The position numbers were made by a program, and so were the translations under genes. From the NCBI GenBank assembly GCA_002794775.1, contig NBAY01000001.1, positions 558,001-622,000 on the forward strand: 64,000 bases of DNA, read 5' to 3'. The DNA is from Porodaedalea pini. Lineage: Eukaryota; Basidiomycota; Agaricomycetes; Hymenochaetales; Hymenochaetaceae. This document shows, piece after piece, positions 1 to 12,790 of this stretch. The notes beneath the pieces were generated by a model. It was not told the origin of the DNA. It ran no database searches and saw only the letters and a program-made list of their open reading frames with translations. How positions within the stretch are numbered: position 1 is the stretch's first letter; each line of letters opens with the position of its first letter.

Positions 1-3000
1 CAGTAGGTTTTCCACGTCTCTCTCTGGATCTCGCCTGTGACGCTCGTCAAGTGGCAATGATAATATTTCTGACAACGCAGCATCTATGAGCGCCTCATCA
101 TCCGTGAGCAGTCCCATAGCTGCAAGAGCAACGACAGCGGCCAAATTTTCTGGGTCATGGTTTATGCTGCATGGAATAAGTCAGTAGTCTTATACTTAAA
201 ATGATATACTTTGAAGAATGTCTAAATAACGCACCAGTAAAGAAGTTGCTCTTTCGCTGACTCCTTGAATTCTTCACTTCCTATTGCCCACAACGTTTTA
301 GCAAGGAGCACAGTAACCTGTCCGCGCACGAGAGTATTGGCGGTTGCTATCTCCTGCGCTGACTCAAACATCACCAACGCCTCATCAAGGTTTCCGAGTT
401 GGAAATTAGCGATACCACATCCAAACTGGCACATAGATCGAACGGCTATCGTGTCTGCGTCAGTGTCCTCAACCGAAAGAAGCCCGAAGGCCGTTTCGAA
501 CGTCTCAATCGCTACAGCAAGTTCGCCCGTCGCCAGAAGCATTCTAGCGAGGTTTGTATTGGCGATCGCATAACGCCGTTCAATAATGGGATCTTCCGTC
601 TCTTCGTAGGCTGCTTCAAGGTGCTTGATAGCTCGCGACATGACCTCCACCCCGAGCTCCTCCAGTTGCAGTCGTTCACACACAAGACCAAAAATGTGAA
701 GCGCAGACGGGTCGTCCGTTTTGCGCCTGCAGTAACGATCCAGTGAAAAGAACGGCGGGAGCAAGACGTCTTGTGAAGAGCTGTGTGCACGAGAAACCAA
801 CAGCGGTAAATTGCGGAACGCGCGGTAGGCATATTCGATATCTGCTGCTGGCTGAGAAGAGGCAGTCAACAATCGCTGACTGATATTTTGTAATAATCAA
901 TGCTCACCGAATCTGCGGTAAGCCCGACGGCGTGTTCGAATAATGCATTGGCATCATCCTCATGCTTGTTAGCTGCTGCTACCAGTCCCTGTCCGACCCA
1001 AGCAAGAGTATAATCTGGATCCAAAGTCTGTGCCTTCAGGAATGCCTCGTTGGCAAGTACTAAATCCTCGTTGTTAAGATAGAGAAGACCGAGATTCGTC
1101 CATACGGACGCATCCTGAGACGTGATAATAGTCAATCAATTAATCGCATGAATAAGGCATCAGTGTACTGACCTTTGAGCTGATTTCTAGCGCTTTGATG
1201 TAGGCATGCTGGGCAATCATGGGCCTTGACACAAAATTGAAGTTCCCGAATGCGTTCCAAAACATGGGATTACCCGGCTCTGCAAGGAGTGCGATGCGCA
1301 CAAACTCAATAGCTTGCTTTCCCGCCTTCGCCTTCACAGCCTCTGAGCGCGTCGACGCAGCAACACGTGCTGCTGCTACACCCAAGTCGAACCATGAACT
1401 TCCGATTCCTTCTTCATCTTTCGCGAATAGTGCCAAGCGAAGGCTGCATGTAGCAACAGCAATTCGGAGAGCAAGGCTGCCATCTATCGGTGCAGACTCT
1501 GACACAAGGGGATAGTCAACGATACCTGCCAGCCTTTCATCCGTCTTCTCTGTATGCAATGCCGCTACCCTAGTAAACGCTTCCATAGCCAGCTCCGAAT
1601 TCGCAAATGTAGAAAACTCAGAGAGCGCGAGAAGGGCATCGATGATCGTCTTCAGCGCCAAGCGCCTGAACCCAGGACTCGAATCCACCAGGTTTAGTGA
1701 GGTCATGATGGCTGATAGGAAAGAGGTGGATGATCGCCCCAGGTAGCCCGTCGAAAGCTCCGAGCGGCCCAGCGCAACATGTGCCTCCGCCAGTGATAGT
1801 AACACTGCAGTCTCTCCAGGAGTATTCTCCAGTACCTCGGTGAACGTTGCGATGGCTTGCGGAAGCTGTCCTGTCTGCCGTTGAACCTCTCCCAGGAGGT
1901 ATATACACATCCAATCGTCTGGCTGGAGCTCGTGCGCTCTGCTGAGAGCCTTGAGGGCAGCAGCGTGTCGACCTGATTTCATGTATGCTTCACCCAGACG
2001 AACCCATGCCAGCGCATCGTTCTCATTTGACCTAAGTGCAACCTGGAATGCTTGTATTGCAGAGGGATAGTTTCTCCGATTCTGAGACGGCGTTTGAGCT
2101 TGGCAATTTCTAATAGAGGGAGTTTCGACTTACTAGTTCAACGACTCCGAGTGCTTTCCACGCCCATGCATTCGTTGGCTTGTGCTTCGCAATGGCACTT
2201 GCCTCAGTGTCCCCCAGCCCACCTCCAAGACCGCCCTCACCCTCAATAGTCCGCCGCGCTACGACTTCTACAAGGTCCCACTCCCGCTCCTCGGCAAAGC
2301 TGTGTGCAAGCCTCCTCGCTGCGTCAACCTCTCGTGCATCTAGCTCGAAGGCCTTCTGGAAACACTTGGTGGCGCGAGTAGGGTCGGAAGGCGATGCGCC
2401 CTCGAGGTAGTATATGCCCAGAGAGGTGAAGGCAGGAGCGAAGGAGGGGAAGTGCTTGAGGGAGGCGATGAAGTGGCGGTACGAATTTTCTCTGCTGTCG
2501 TCTGAGACAAACATAAATGAATCCATTTGATGGTAAAAGGCAAGAGATGTTCATACCTCCGAGATGCCAATAACACTGGCCAAGGCGCCACAGGACTCTC
2601 GCCTCGCGTTGCTCGTAGCCATCCAAAGCCTCAAGTCGATCAAGGACGAACTGCAACTCCTCAACCGCAACATCAAGCTCGGGTTCTTCCTTCTCAGCCA
2701 GACACCATGCATGCTCCTCTTTCGCTTCGAGGCCCACATCAACGTCGTCGGGAAGCTGGTTTGCAACGTTGAGGAATAGCTCCGCTGCATCATCCCACTT
2801 ACGAGCTGTCTGAAGCACGTACCCGCGTCCCATAAGACAAGGTACGTTGTTCGGCTCGAGCGAAAGCACGTCATCGAGGACACGGATAGCGCGAGCATGG
2901 TGTTTTGGAGGGAAAAGGTGTACGAGGCCCGTTGCAAGAGTCACATTAAATGCCTTTCGTACTCTGCAGTCTCCCGTTCAGTCGTATCAACACTACATGA

Positions 3001-4831
3001 AACAGATTCACCCACTGAGTAAGCTTTGCTCCGGTGTCAGTTTCATGCCGCCGAACGAGCTGAAGCCCCTTCTCTGCCGCAGCTATGGCGTTCTGATGGT
3101 CTTCCTCGGCTATGTAGATGTCGCAGAGCATCCGATGAGAGAGAATGGAATCAGGAAGGCCAGCGACAGCTTCCTATTATGAGTTGTAATTAATTAATGA
3201 GTACGACTGTATCTCGTGAAGAACTCACCAATACTAGATCGAAAGGGTCGGATTCGCTGTCTTCGGGCTCATTCTTCCCTTCGTCTTCTTCCTCTTCCTC
3301 ATCATACAGTGGAATATCATTATAAAGGAAGTAACCGCGTATAGCCTGCGCTAGAAGGGCATCCGGAAAGAGGTCTGCAAATCTGCGGAGAACGTCCAGC
3401 CCGTAATCCTCTGCCAATGGCGTTGTTAAGTAAAGCAAACATAACTACATCAGAGAACGTGGACGACAGCGTACCAATCTTAGCCACGTTCTTTCCTTCG
3501 ATGTAGAGCGACCACGCGAATTCGTCCGGGATATTCAAGAGCACGACGCCGTCGATCATCGCCTGAACGTCTTCGCCCAACTTGAGCTTCAATATCGCAT
3601 CATCTCCACTTAGTCCGAGCGCAGAACGGTGTCTGTGCTTGTATCGCAGGAGCTTTGCTTCGGTATCTCGACGTAGATCGTCAGGGGTGTTAGGGTGGTT
3701 GATAATCTCACTGTAAAGTGCCGGGAGCTGCATTCAGTGGCCATCATCGTCAGAAACTGCGTAAGAATGAGTAGTAAACAAACGTACGCACATTCGACAC
3801 ACCCCATATCCCGAGCCCCACTTGCTTCTTAAGCGCCTCCGGGCCTGCGTTCGCCGCATCCAACCGCGTCCTTCGCTTCTCGACCTCGCGCGCCAGTACG
3901 CTCTCCTCCTCCACCTCTGTGAGCGCGACGACCTCCTCGAATGTCGGGAGAGTGTTATGCACGGCTGTTTGCGTAGGCAACGTTGTCGTCGACGTCGGCG
4001 CGGTCGGATCGGGCTCAGGGAGAGTAGAGAGTGTAGGATAGTACGGCGAGCTAGGCAGCAACAGGAGTAGGGCATCGATTATCTTCCGTGTTATTCAGTA
4101 GAATAGATTTAGTTAGGGACATGGTTGCTCACCTCTGTGCGCGATCCTCTCCGTCGACGGAACTCAATGTACCTCTGCAACTGCTCAGCGCACTTCGTCG
4201 CGTCTCCGCTGCATTACATCCCTCCCGAGTCAGCCTGCAAGTCCACATAGGACGAGCGCTCGACGAACCTTTTCACAAACATATCCATTAATACCACCAG
4301 AGTCTCCGCATACTTTCCCCATCGTCCTGTCTGCTCATAGAATTTAACGAGTCCCTACCATCGGACACGCGTCAATTTGTGCGCAGTCAATCTATAACTC
4401 CTCAAGGAATGCGCACCTGCCATGCAAGTACCTGTTCAGGCTGCGCCTTCGTCGCACGCAGGTACGCCTGATATGGCGCAACGCAAGCATCGACACGGGT
4501 AAGCGATCATGCACGAGCGATGTACGAAGCGCCAAACAAATCACTTGCTCACTCTGGTCGAGCTGTCCAAGCTCGAGTAGCGCAAGACCTAGGAAAACAT
4601 TTCTGCAGATACAAATGCATCTCGTCAACAAGAAAATACACTCTTATGCACTGGAATCTTGTGCATATAGCGAGACACAGGTCCGGCATGATACGCGAGA
4701 AGGACTCACGCGTTATAGTTTTCCGGCTCGTACGAAATAACCTCCTCCGCTGCATCGCGCGCCTTCGCAAAATCTTTCTTTCCCAGTAGGTCCCTGGTGG
4801 TTTTGAGCTTAGTTTTGACGAAAGTAGACAT
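1..4831 (-). CDS. SKI3: Ski3-like TPR subunit of the Ski complex (5' part; 3' end lies outside the window)
   Basis: Ski3 is the tetratricopeptide scaffold of the cytoplasmic Ski2–Ski3–Ski8 complex, which feeds mRNA to the exosome for 3'-to-5' decay. The start is the ATG at 4831–4829; the first exon (4831–4710) encodes a helix pair followed by EPENYNA, and the next exon continues with NVFLGLALLELGQLDQSEQ, the usual Ski3 N-terminus. The reading then passes through many small exons on the minus strand, for example near 3750–4061, 2324–2944, 1140–1982 and 222–872. Nearly all encode TPR-type helix pairs such as AWVGQGLVAAANKHEDDA. Frame still continues at 1–170 (AAMGLLTDDEALIDAAL), so the C-terminus is beyond the left edge. 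No inactivating change was seen, but I did not fix every intron. The family call is strong; individual exon borders are less certain. Confidence 0.88.
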
Positions 4832-5307
4832 CGTGCGATTGTAGAATGAAGCATGGCAGGCCGGACTGTCTTTGGAAGTATAATTAAGTTACGTAAGTAA
4901 AGCGGTAACGATACAGATACAAATACGTGCACACATCCATAACTATGCGTATCTATGAGTCCAAGTCTACGTAAGTTATACAAACGGGACAAATCAGTAC
5001 CATCCCATACCAGAAAGTATGATTTTGAATACTCTGTATGGACAGCTTTGCTCATCAACTGCTCTTTCTTTTCTAAGTTCAACTTGTTATTCTGCTCTTC
5101 CTTATATATAAATCTATATCTCACAGATAAACAGATATCGAAGGTGCTCGTGATCGAAGATTCAATCTATTGCCTTTTCAACTCCATCATGGGACACATC
5201 AAGCAAATAGCAGCTCCTTATGACTTCTTTGCACAAGATGTTGTTGGATTAACACAAAACTCACTAGTATGCATGCAAATATCGCACTGGTAGAAGAATG
5301 GAAGGTA
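4832..5307. other. Intergenic region upstream of SKI3
   Basis: This stretch is AT-rich and lies between the SKI3 start and the target-site duplication of the left LTR. It should contain the SKI3 promoter. The open frames in it have no recognisable similarity, and I see no RNA gene. Confidence 0.5.
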
Positions 5308-5312
5308 CACCG
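5308..5312. repeat. Target-site duplication of the outer retrotransposon, left copy (CACCG)
   Basis: The five bases CACCG precede the TGTTAGG start of the left LTR. The same five bases follow the CTAACA end of the right LTR at 17852–17856. Five-base duplications are typical of Ty3/gypsy integrases. Confidence 0.95.
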
Positions 5313-5761
5313 TGTTAGGACTTGAACTTTCACCTTTTCTTTTAATTTCCTTTTACCATTTCTTTTACTTTAATCGCTCCCTCTTTCATTATATTTAACC
5401 GTATTTTCAATCATTTCCCACACTCTCTTACACATGACCTTCATTCGTTCCATTCCGCTCCTTTATGTAATCATAGATAATTGGGCAACCAGTTCTCACA
5501 AGGTGATCACTGTATATAAGGAAGAGGAATCACAGCTGAACACCTGTTCTGCTTTTCCTCTTACCTCTGTGACGACCTAGGTGAGACCACATCCCCCCTC
5601 CTGTAGTAGAGTATATTGTATTAATTCTCTTACCTCCATGATGACCTAGACCTAGTCTGAGTATAGCGTGTCCCGAGTCCCCGCTCGAGTATAGCACGTC
5701 CCAGATAACAGTTAGCTGAGGCCTGCCCAGTCCGAGTCGTCTCCCAGACTCCTGCCTAACA
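5313..5761 (+). repeat. 5' LTR of the outer chromovirus
   Basis: This is the 449-bp direct repeat of 17403–17851. It begins TGTTAGGACTTGAAC and ends GCCTAACA. It contains a TATA box at 5513–5520 followed by the presumed transcription start region. Confidence 0.95.
5513..5556 (+). promoter_or_regulatory. LTR core promoter and 5' RNA end with self-priming 11-mer
   Basis: TATATAAG lies at 5513–5520. The 11-mer GTTCTGCTTTT at 5546–5556 starts 33 nt downstream of the first T of the TATA box, where the RNA 5' end is expected. This 11-mer is the exact complement of the sequence next to the LTR at 5763–5773. The start site itself is inferred from spacing, not observed. Confidence 0.6.
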
Positions 5762-5762
5762 T

Positions 5763-5773
5763 AAAAGCAGAAC
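5763..5773 (+). other. Candidate self-priming primer-binding site
   Basis: AAAAGCAGAAC begins one base after the LTR end. It is the perfect complement of the 11-mer at 5546–5556 inside the LTR. I do not see a TGG-type site complementary to a tRNA 3' end here. Tf1 of fission yeast and related chromoviruses prime cDNA from the 5' end of their own mRNA in this way, so the same mechanism is inferred. Confidence 0.6.
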
Positions 5774-6452
5774 TGCACCCAGGCTCATCCCCAGCGTATG
5801 TCGTCGCTGCTGACTCACCTTCACTCGGTCTAGAGGAGCGCTCCCCTTGACAGACTTGACGTGTAAACCCCCTAAATGACAACCCTCAACCCTGCCTGGA
5901 CGTTTTCGGATGTTTGTGTATTACGCAAACTTTCAAACCGACACCTTCTGACCCTGGCGCTCCGCATTAGCCTTTGGTGGAGCACACACCTGACGTGGAC
6001 ATGGGCGACTAGACGAGTACAAGCCTCAACGACGCTATCGTTTGTAATCTCGCTCGGCTCCTACCGCCTTGTCATCAACTTTGCCAACAAACCCGTTCAA
6101 CGTTGGTGTAACCCCAGATCGAACGAACAACCGATCCCTGTTCCCCCGCCCTCTTAATCTAGATAGATCTCACAGAGGAACAGCATCAGGCCCTACCATC
6201 GACAAGCCGGTTCGACAAAGAACGACAAGCATATGTCACTACCTCAAGGGAAGGCATTACCTACGAGCTCTGGTGGAGTGATATCCAAAGGGCGTGGTAT
6301 TCAACAGAGCCGGACAGCGCGACCAGGTTCAGGTGGCACCCGGCTACCCCATCATCACCCGTGGTATCAACAACAACTGTTGGTCTACCTCCAACCCCAG
6401 GTCCTTACCACAAAACCCATAGAGACCCGTCGCCACCGACCCCCCTGAACCT

Positions 6453-7550
6453 TTGACACCTACACCCAAGCCCACGATAACGACCAGCTTCAGCCAACAA
6501 CAGTTGGAGCAGATCGCAGCAATCGTCGCAGGCATCTTCATGGTGCAGGCAGCGAATGCCCCAGCCAGCCAAGGTGCCACCCCAGCCCCTAACATCGACG
6601 TTGCCCGACCACACAAATTTGCTGGTGGCAACGATTATCTCGACTTCAGATGCGAGATCACTCTCTTCGTCTCAGCAAATCCTATGAGGTATCCCTCATC
6701 ATCGAGCAAGATATACCTCACCCTTTCCTATCTCAAGGGTGGCAATGCGTTGACGTGGGCACAGAACTACGTCAAATAGTTCACAATGAATGGCATCGTG
6801 AGCTTCATGGATAGCTGGACTAGGTTCCAGGAATGCCTGGATGCCTCATTTGATGATCCAAATCGGAAAGAGAAGGCCTTGGCGCTCTTCTGAACCCAGG
6901 TCCAGAAGGACCTTTCCACTGACGAGTTCTTCCAGAAGCTCGATATGATCATCATGATGGCGGGACTGACAGATGATGCCGTGATCTGCAACTGCCTGAA
7001 GTGGGCAATGAACATCGAGGTGGTCCGTGGAGTATTGAGGTCAACGCTGGTCCCAACGACGTACGATGCCTGGAAGAAGAAGGCCATTGAGATCAACTGC
7101 GGTGAACAACAGATCCGCACCATCCAACGAGGCCACATGTTTCTGCTCCCACCACGCCCACAGCAGCAGCAGACACCCCCAGCTCGTCGCCAGGTGGCAG
7201 TCCCCTATGTCGACAAATGCGACGCGACCAGCGTCACTTTTGGCGGTGCTGGTCAGCCTATGGACGTCTTGATGAATGAGGCGCAATGCTGACGAGCATG
7301 CTGGATCTGTGGCCAGCTAGGGCACTTCAAGGATAAGTGTCCACAGGGGCAGACAATCGTGCAGCGCATGCTGCAGATGATGGCACCAGGTGAACGTTGC
7401 CTCCTTGCCGACAAATTAGGTGCAATGAAGGAGTCAGCCTTCGAGGAAGTCATTGACACTCGGAGGATGACGGTGGAGGACTATGTGGAGGAAGAAGGCA
7501 ATGACGAAGAGGTCGTCGACTTGCAGGATTTTGCGAGTGGTCAGGCGTAG
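6453..7550 (+). pseudogene. Gag of the outer chromovirus, broken
   Basis: The frame encodes a retrotransposon Gag-type helical region (around 6590–7140, with motifs such as YLTLSYLKGGNALTW) and ends with a CCHC zinc knuckle, CWICGQLGHFKDKC, near 7298–7340. Stops at 6777, 6893 and 7290 interrupt it; the last is a CGA-to-TGA change. It terminates at TAG 7548–7550, and the pol frame overlaps this end in the −1 register. The matching site of the inner copy has the heptamer GGGTTTT; here it reads GGATTTT, changed by one transition. The N-terminal start is not clear because the region before 6453 is frameshifted or decayed. Confidence 0.75.
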
Positions 7551-8750
7551 CCATTGGGGTGACTGACCGAGAAGAACAAGGGGCTTCAAATCCGGACTCA
7601 ATAAAATATAGTCAACCGTCTGTACACTACTTAGATGCAAATGACATCGATGACTTTTCCGATTACGAAGTCCCCACTGGTGTGATGAAGGAAGAAGAGT
7701 ATGAGCAGCTATTCATGAGGGGAACTGGCAGACGCCAGCTGGACCTCCTCCTGAATGTCGGGTACACTGTAGAGGGTGAAATGAGGGAGGTGGATGCGCC
7801 TGCCCTCGTGGATTTGGGGTGTACAGGATCGTGCATTGACGTGAGGTTCGTCGAATGATACGTGTTGGAGACCAAACATTACATTCGGCCCCTTGCAGTG
7901 CTCAATGCTGATGGCACACACAACGAGGCCGGCTTGATCGAGAAGTATGTCGATGTCGAGCTAATGATTGGACACCATAAGGAAAAGATCATCCTTGCAG
8001 TGACATCCCTCATGTCGTTGAACATATTCCTGGGATATGACTGGCTTTGACGTCACAACCCAGAGGTCGACTGGAAGACGGGTTTGATTGAATTCACCCA
8101 TTGCCTGAAGGAATGCATGATGGAGAAGGAGATCGTGGAAGAAATGAGGAGGGTGAGAGAAGTGCAAATGGGCAAGGCATCCTGGCCCGCATATCTCAAT
8201 GACTACGCTGACGTCTTCTCAGAGAAAGGGTTTGAGAAGTTGCCTGAACATCAACCCTGGGATCATGTCATTGACCTGAAACCCGATTTCAAACCTAGTG
8301 ACTGCAAGATCTATCTGCTCATGCCAACAGAGCAGCAGTCGCTTAAGGACTTCCTCGACAAGAACATGAAATCTGGTTGCATCCGATGGTTGATATTGCC
8401 CATGGCGTCGCCCTTCTTCTTCATTAAGAAGGCCGACAAATCACTACGCCTGATTCAGGACTACCATAAGCTCAACGACAGTACGATCAAGAACAAGTAT
8501 CCTCTCCCCCTTATTGATGAGCTTGTCGACAAGGTCAAGAAAGCGAAGTTCATCACTAAGCTTGACCTTTGCTGGGGATACTATAATGTCTGGATCTGTG
8601 AGGGTGACGAGTGGAAGGCAGCTTTCCACACGAATATGGGCCTCTTCGAACCGACAGTCATGTTCTTTGGTCTCTGCAATGCACCAGCAACTTTCCAGGC
8701 ATTCGTGAACCACATTTTCAAGGGACTAATCTATGACAACCTGATCATCG

Positions 8751-9176
8751 TGTTAGGCGGGAGCCCGGGAGACAACTCGGACTGGGCAGGCCTCGGCTGA
8801 CTGTTGTCTGGGACGTGCTATACTCGAGCGGGGACTCGGAACACGCTTTACTCAGGCTAGGTCGTCGCGGAGGTAAGAGGATTAATACAAGTCTAAACTA
8901 ATACAGGGGGAATGAGTCTCACCTAGGTCGTTGTGGAGGTAAGAGGAAAAGCAGAACAAGGAGTTCATGCGATTCCTGAGACCTTATATAGCGGCGACCG
9001 TGAGACTATATTATCTAAAGTTACATAAACAAACGGAATGGAATGAATGAAGGTCATGTGGAGGGAGTGTGGGAAATGATTGAAGAGACGATTAAATATA
9101 ATGAAAAGGAGCGGTTAAAAGAAAAAGAAATGGTAAAAGGAAAATAAAAGTAAAGGTGAAGGTTCAAGTCCTGACA
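8751..9176 (-). repeat. 3' LTR of the inner chromovirus
   Basis: This 426-bp repeat matches 14576–15001. The polypurine tract (9180–9189, read on the minus strand) and the pol stop TAA (9179–9177) directly precede it in element orientation. Confidence 0.95.
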
Positions 9177-12100
9177 TTACCCCCCCCTCAAGGTTGGGCG
9201 TCCCGACCAACCAAGATCGAGGTCGTCTGGTTCGGTGTCGACGAAGCGTGGACGAAGTTGTTGGCAAGGAATGTCTAGTTTTCGAGGGGCGCCGGGGTGT
9301 TTTCGATAGAATTCAGCGATCACCTCCTTTGCGTTCTCGCCAAAGTCTGTCTCGGGCTGCCAAGTTGGTTCGTTGTATCCGACCCACTTTACGAGGTACT
9401 GTAATTTTCCTCGGTGTAGGCGTGAGTCTAGAACCTCCTCGATTTCGTACTCCTCCTCATTTTCGACGATATCAGGCGGCGGCGGTGGTGGTTGTTTCTG
9501 GCTTTCGAAGGACGGTTCGACGGCGGGTTTCAGCAGGGCTTCGTTGAAAACGGGGTGTATCCTTTTCCATCGTTTGGGGAGCTTGAGCTTGTAGGTGCTC
9601 GCTCCTACCTTGTCAATGATGTCGAAGGGGCCATACCACTTGTCAGCAAGTTTCTTCGTTGGTGAGTCTGTACTGATGTTCCGTCCATCGAGGAAGACCT
9701 TGTCTCCTGTTGTGTACTCCACTGACACCCCTGCTGTCTGGTCATGGTAGCGCTTCATATCTTCTGCCGCCTTGACCAAATTTTCTTTTGCGACGCGATG
9801 AGCCTCCTTGATGTGTTTTGCGAATTCTTCCGCTGACATGTTAGCGGATGAGGCTCGTGTTGTCTCAAAGCTCAAGGGATGACATCCGGTGTTCGCATAG
9901 AAGGGGGACATCTTTGTCACCAAGTGTTCGCGGTTGTTGTACGCGAACTCTGCAAGGGGGAGCCAATCTCTCCAGTCCGATTGCCGATGGTCAACGAAGA
10001 GTCGGAGGTACTGTTCGAGCTCTTGGTTGACGCATTCCGTTTGACCATCCGTTTGTGGGTGGTACGCCATTGACGGGTTGCCTTTGATGTGCAGGAGTTT
10101 GTACAGCTCCTTCATCATTGACGCATCAAACTGCGTGCCTCTGTCGTGGATGATCTTTTTTGGAAGTCCGTGGAGGCGGAAGACGTGGTCACGGTACAAT
10201 TGGGCCATACCTTCCACTGACAGTCTTGTTGTTGTTGGGATTGCGTGCATCTGCTTTGAGAACCTGTCCACAAAGACGCAGATCGCGTTGTGTCCCTTGG
10301 AGTCCGGGAGTTCTCTGATTAGGTCGACCGTAACGATTTCCCAGGGACCTTTGGGGACTGCGTTCGGATGAAGTGGTCTCGACCTCGATGTTCTCAAGGC
10401 TTTCGTCCATTGACAACGGTCGCATCCTCGGACGTATGCTCGGGCGTCAGAGAACATTGACGCCCACCAGAAATCACGACGGACGAGCTCTACCGTCTTC
10501 GACACCCCCGGATGACCAGCCAGTACCGAGTCGTGACACTCCCACAACATGGCCTCCTTCATCGTCGACGGTATGTACACCTTGCCTTTCCTCCGCCATA
10601 AACCGTCAACCTCTGTCATACCCGTTGGCCTCTCTGACTCGTCCTGCGCCCTCTGCGCTTCACCCACTCGTTCCACCACCTCGTCGCGCGACGTCTGCAC
10701 CACTCCATGGTTCAGCCACTTGTCCTTGATGAACACGACGCTGTTGTTGTCATCCTTGCCCTGATCGTAGCCAGCCATACGCGATAGCAGATCGGCTTTG
10801 CCCATCGTCTTCCCCGACTTGTGTTCGAGGTGGAAGTCGAATTCTTCAAGTTCGGTTTGCCAGCGAGCTTGACGATAGCTCAGCTTCTGCACCGACCTGA
10901 AGTAGGTAAGGTTGGCATGGTCGGACCAGATTTCGATCTTGTAGCGAGCACCGAGGAGGTATTGCCGCCACTCCTTGAGCGCCAAAACGATCGCGAGCAT
11001 CTCCTTGTCATAGATCTCGTAGTTTTGTTCCGCCAGTTTGAGTGCCTCTGACCTGTAGGCAATAACCCTCCACTTTCCTTCCTGCTTCTGCAACAACACA
11101 CCGCCGAGCGCAAAGTTTGATGAGTCCACCTCTACGCGGAAAGGGCCCTCGTCGTTGGCAATGGCTAGGACTGGAGGTGAGCAGAGACGTCGTCTTAGCT
11201 CCTCGAACGCCTCTTACTGTTCGGTCTCCCATACCCAGTCTTTCTTGCCCGTCAGCGACGTCAGCGGGTGGACTACCTTGCTGTAGTCCTTGATGAACCG
11301 TCGTAGCCAGTTGCCCATGCCGAGGAATTGCTGCAGCTGTTTGAGGTTCCATGGGACTGGCCAGTCTGCGATCGCCTGTGTCTTTGCCGGGTCAGCCCTG
11401 ATTTCACCATTGCCGACGATGTGGCCGAGGTATTTCACGGTCTTGGTGTCGAACTCGCATTTTTCTGGCTTCAGGTACAGGCCGTTTTCTCGCAAGATCT
11501 GAAGGACGCACCTTGACGTCTCGATATGTTCCTCAAGAGTTTGTGAGAGGATGAGGATGTCGTCGAGGTAGACGATGATCAGGTTGTCGTAGATCAGTCC
11601 CTTGAAGATGTGGTTGACGAAAGCTTGGAACATCACTGGTGCATTGCAAAGACCAAAGAACATGACCATCGGTTCAAAGAGGCCTATGTTAGTACAGAAA
11701 GCTGCCTTCCACTCATCGCCTTCTCGGATCCAAATGTTGTAGTACCCCCAGCGAAGGTCAAGCTTAGTGATGTACTTCGCTTTCTTGACCTTGTCGACGA
11801 GTTCGTCGATGAGAGGGAGGGGATACTTGTTCTTGATCGTACCGTCATTAAGCTTATGGTAATCCTGGATCGGGCGTAGTGATTTGTCGGCCTTCTTGAT
11901 GAAGAAGAAGGGCGATGCCATGGGCGATATGGACCTTCGGATGCGACCAGACTTCAAGTTCTCGTCGAGGAAGTCCTTGAGGGACTGCTGCTCTGTTGGC
12001 GTGAGCGGGTAGATCTTGCAGTCACTGGGCTTGAAGTTGGGCTTCAGATCGATGATGTGGTCCCATGGTCGGTGTTCAGGCAACTTCTTGAATCCCTTCT

Positions 12101-12790
12101 CCGAGAAGACGTCGGCGTAGTCATTGAGGTATGCGGGCCAGGACGCCTTGTCCATTCGCACCTCTCTCACCCTCCTCGTTTCTTTCACATCCTCCTTCTC
12201 AATCACGCACTCCTCCGGGCAACGGGTGAATTCAATCAAACCCATCTTCCAGTCGACTTCCGGGTTGTGACGTCGAAGCCAATCGTAACCAAGGAAGATG
12301 TTTGATGACGCTAGCGACGTCACCGCAAGGACAATCCTCTCTCTGTGGTGCCTGATCATAAGCTCAACATCGACATATTCTTCGATCAACCCAGCTTTGT
12401 TGTGCATGCCGTCAGCATTGAGCACTGCAAGGGGCCGAATGTATCATTTGGTCTCCAACCCGTATCGCTCGACGAACCTCATGTCGATGCATGATCCTGT
12501 GCATCCCGAATCCACAAGGGCATACACATCCACCTCTCTCGTCTCACCCGCTACGCTGTGTCCGACGTTCAGGAGGAGGTCCAGCTGGCGTCCGCCAGTT
12601 CCCCTCATGAACAACTTCTCTTCGACGCCTTCTTCACTCACACCAGTAGGATTTTTGTAGTCGGAAAAGTCATCGACGCCGTTTGCATCTAGATATTGTA
12701 CAGGCGGTTGACTATATTTTAATGGGTCCGAACTTGGAACTCCTGGAACTTCTCGGTCAGTCGCCCCGGTGGCTACGCCTGACCACTCAC
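9177..12790 (-). pseudogene. Pol of the inner chromovirus: protease, RT, RNase H, integrase, chromodomain
   Basis: One minus-strand frame runs from the gag overlap to 9177 with two stops, at 12446–12444 and 11216–11214. In order it shows a protease with the intact DSGCTGSC site (about 12525–12500); reverse transcriptase (about 12150–11450) with YLDD near 11565; RNase H (about 11130–10740, SSNFALGGVLLQ); and the integrase HHCC finger (about 10590–10420, with CDRC). The integrase DDE core follows (about 10350–9990; the aspartates lie in VDLIRELPD and HDRGTQFD, the glutamate after QTDGQTE). A chromodomain (about 9450–9280, LVKWVGYNEPTWQPE) and the GG encoded by the polypurine tract close it. The 650-codon open stretch suggests recent activity. 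Stops are inferred to be post-insertion damage. Confidence 0.88.
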
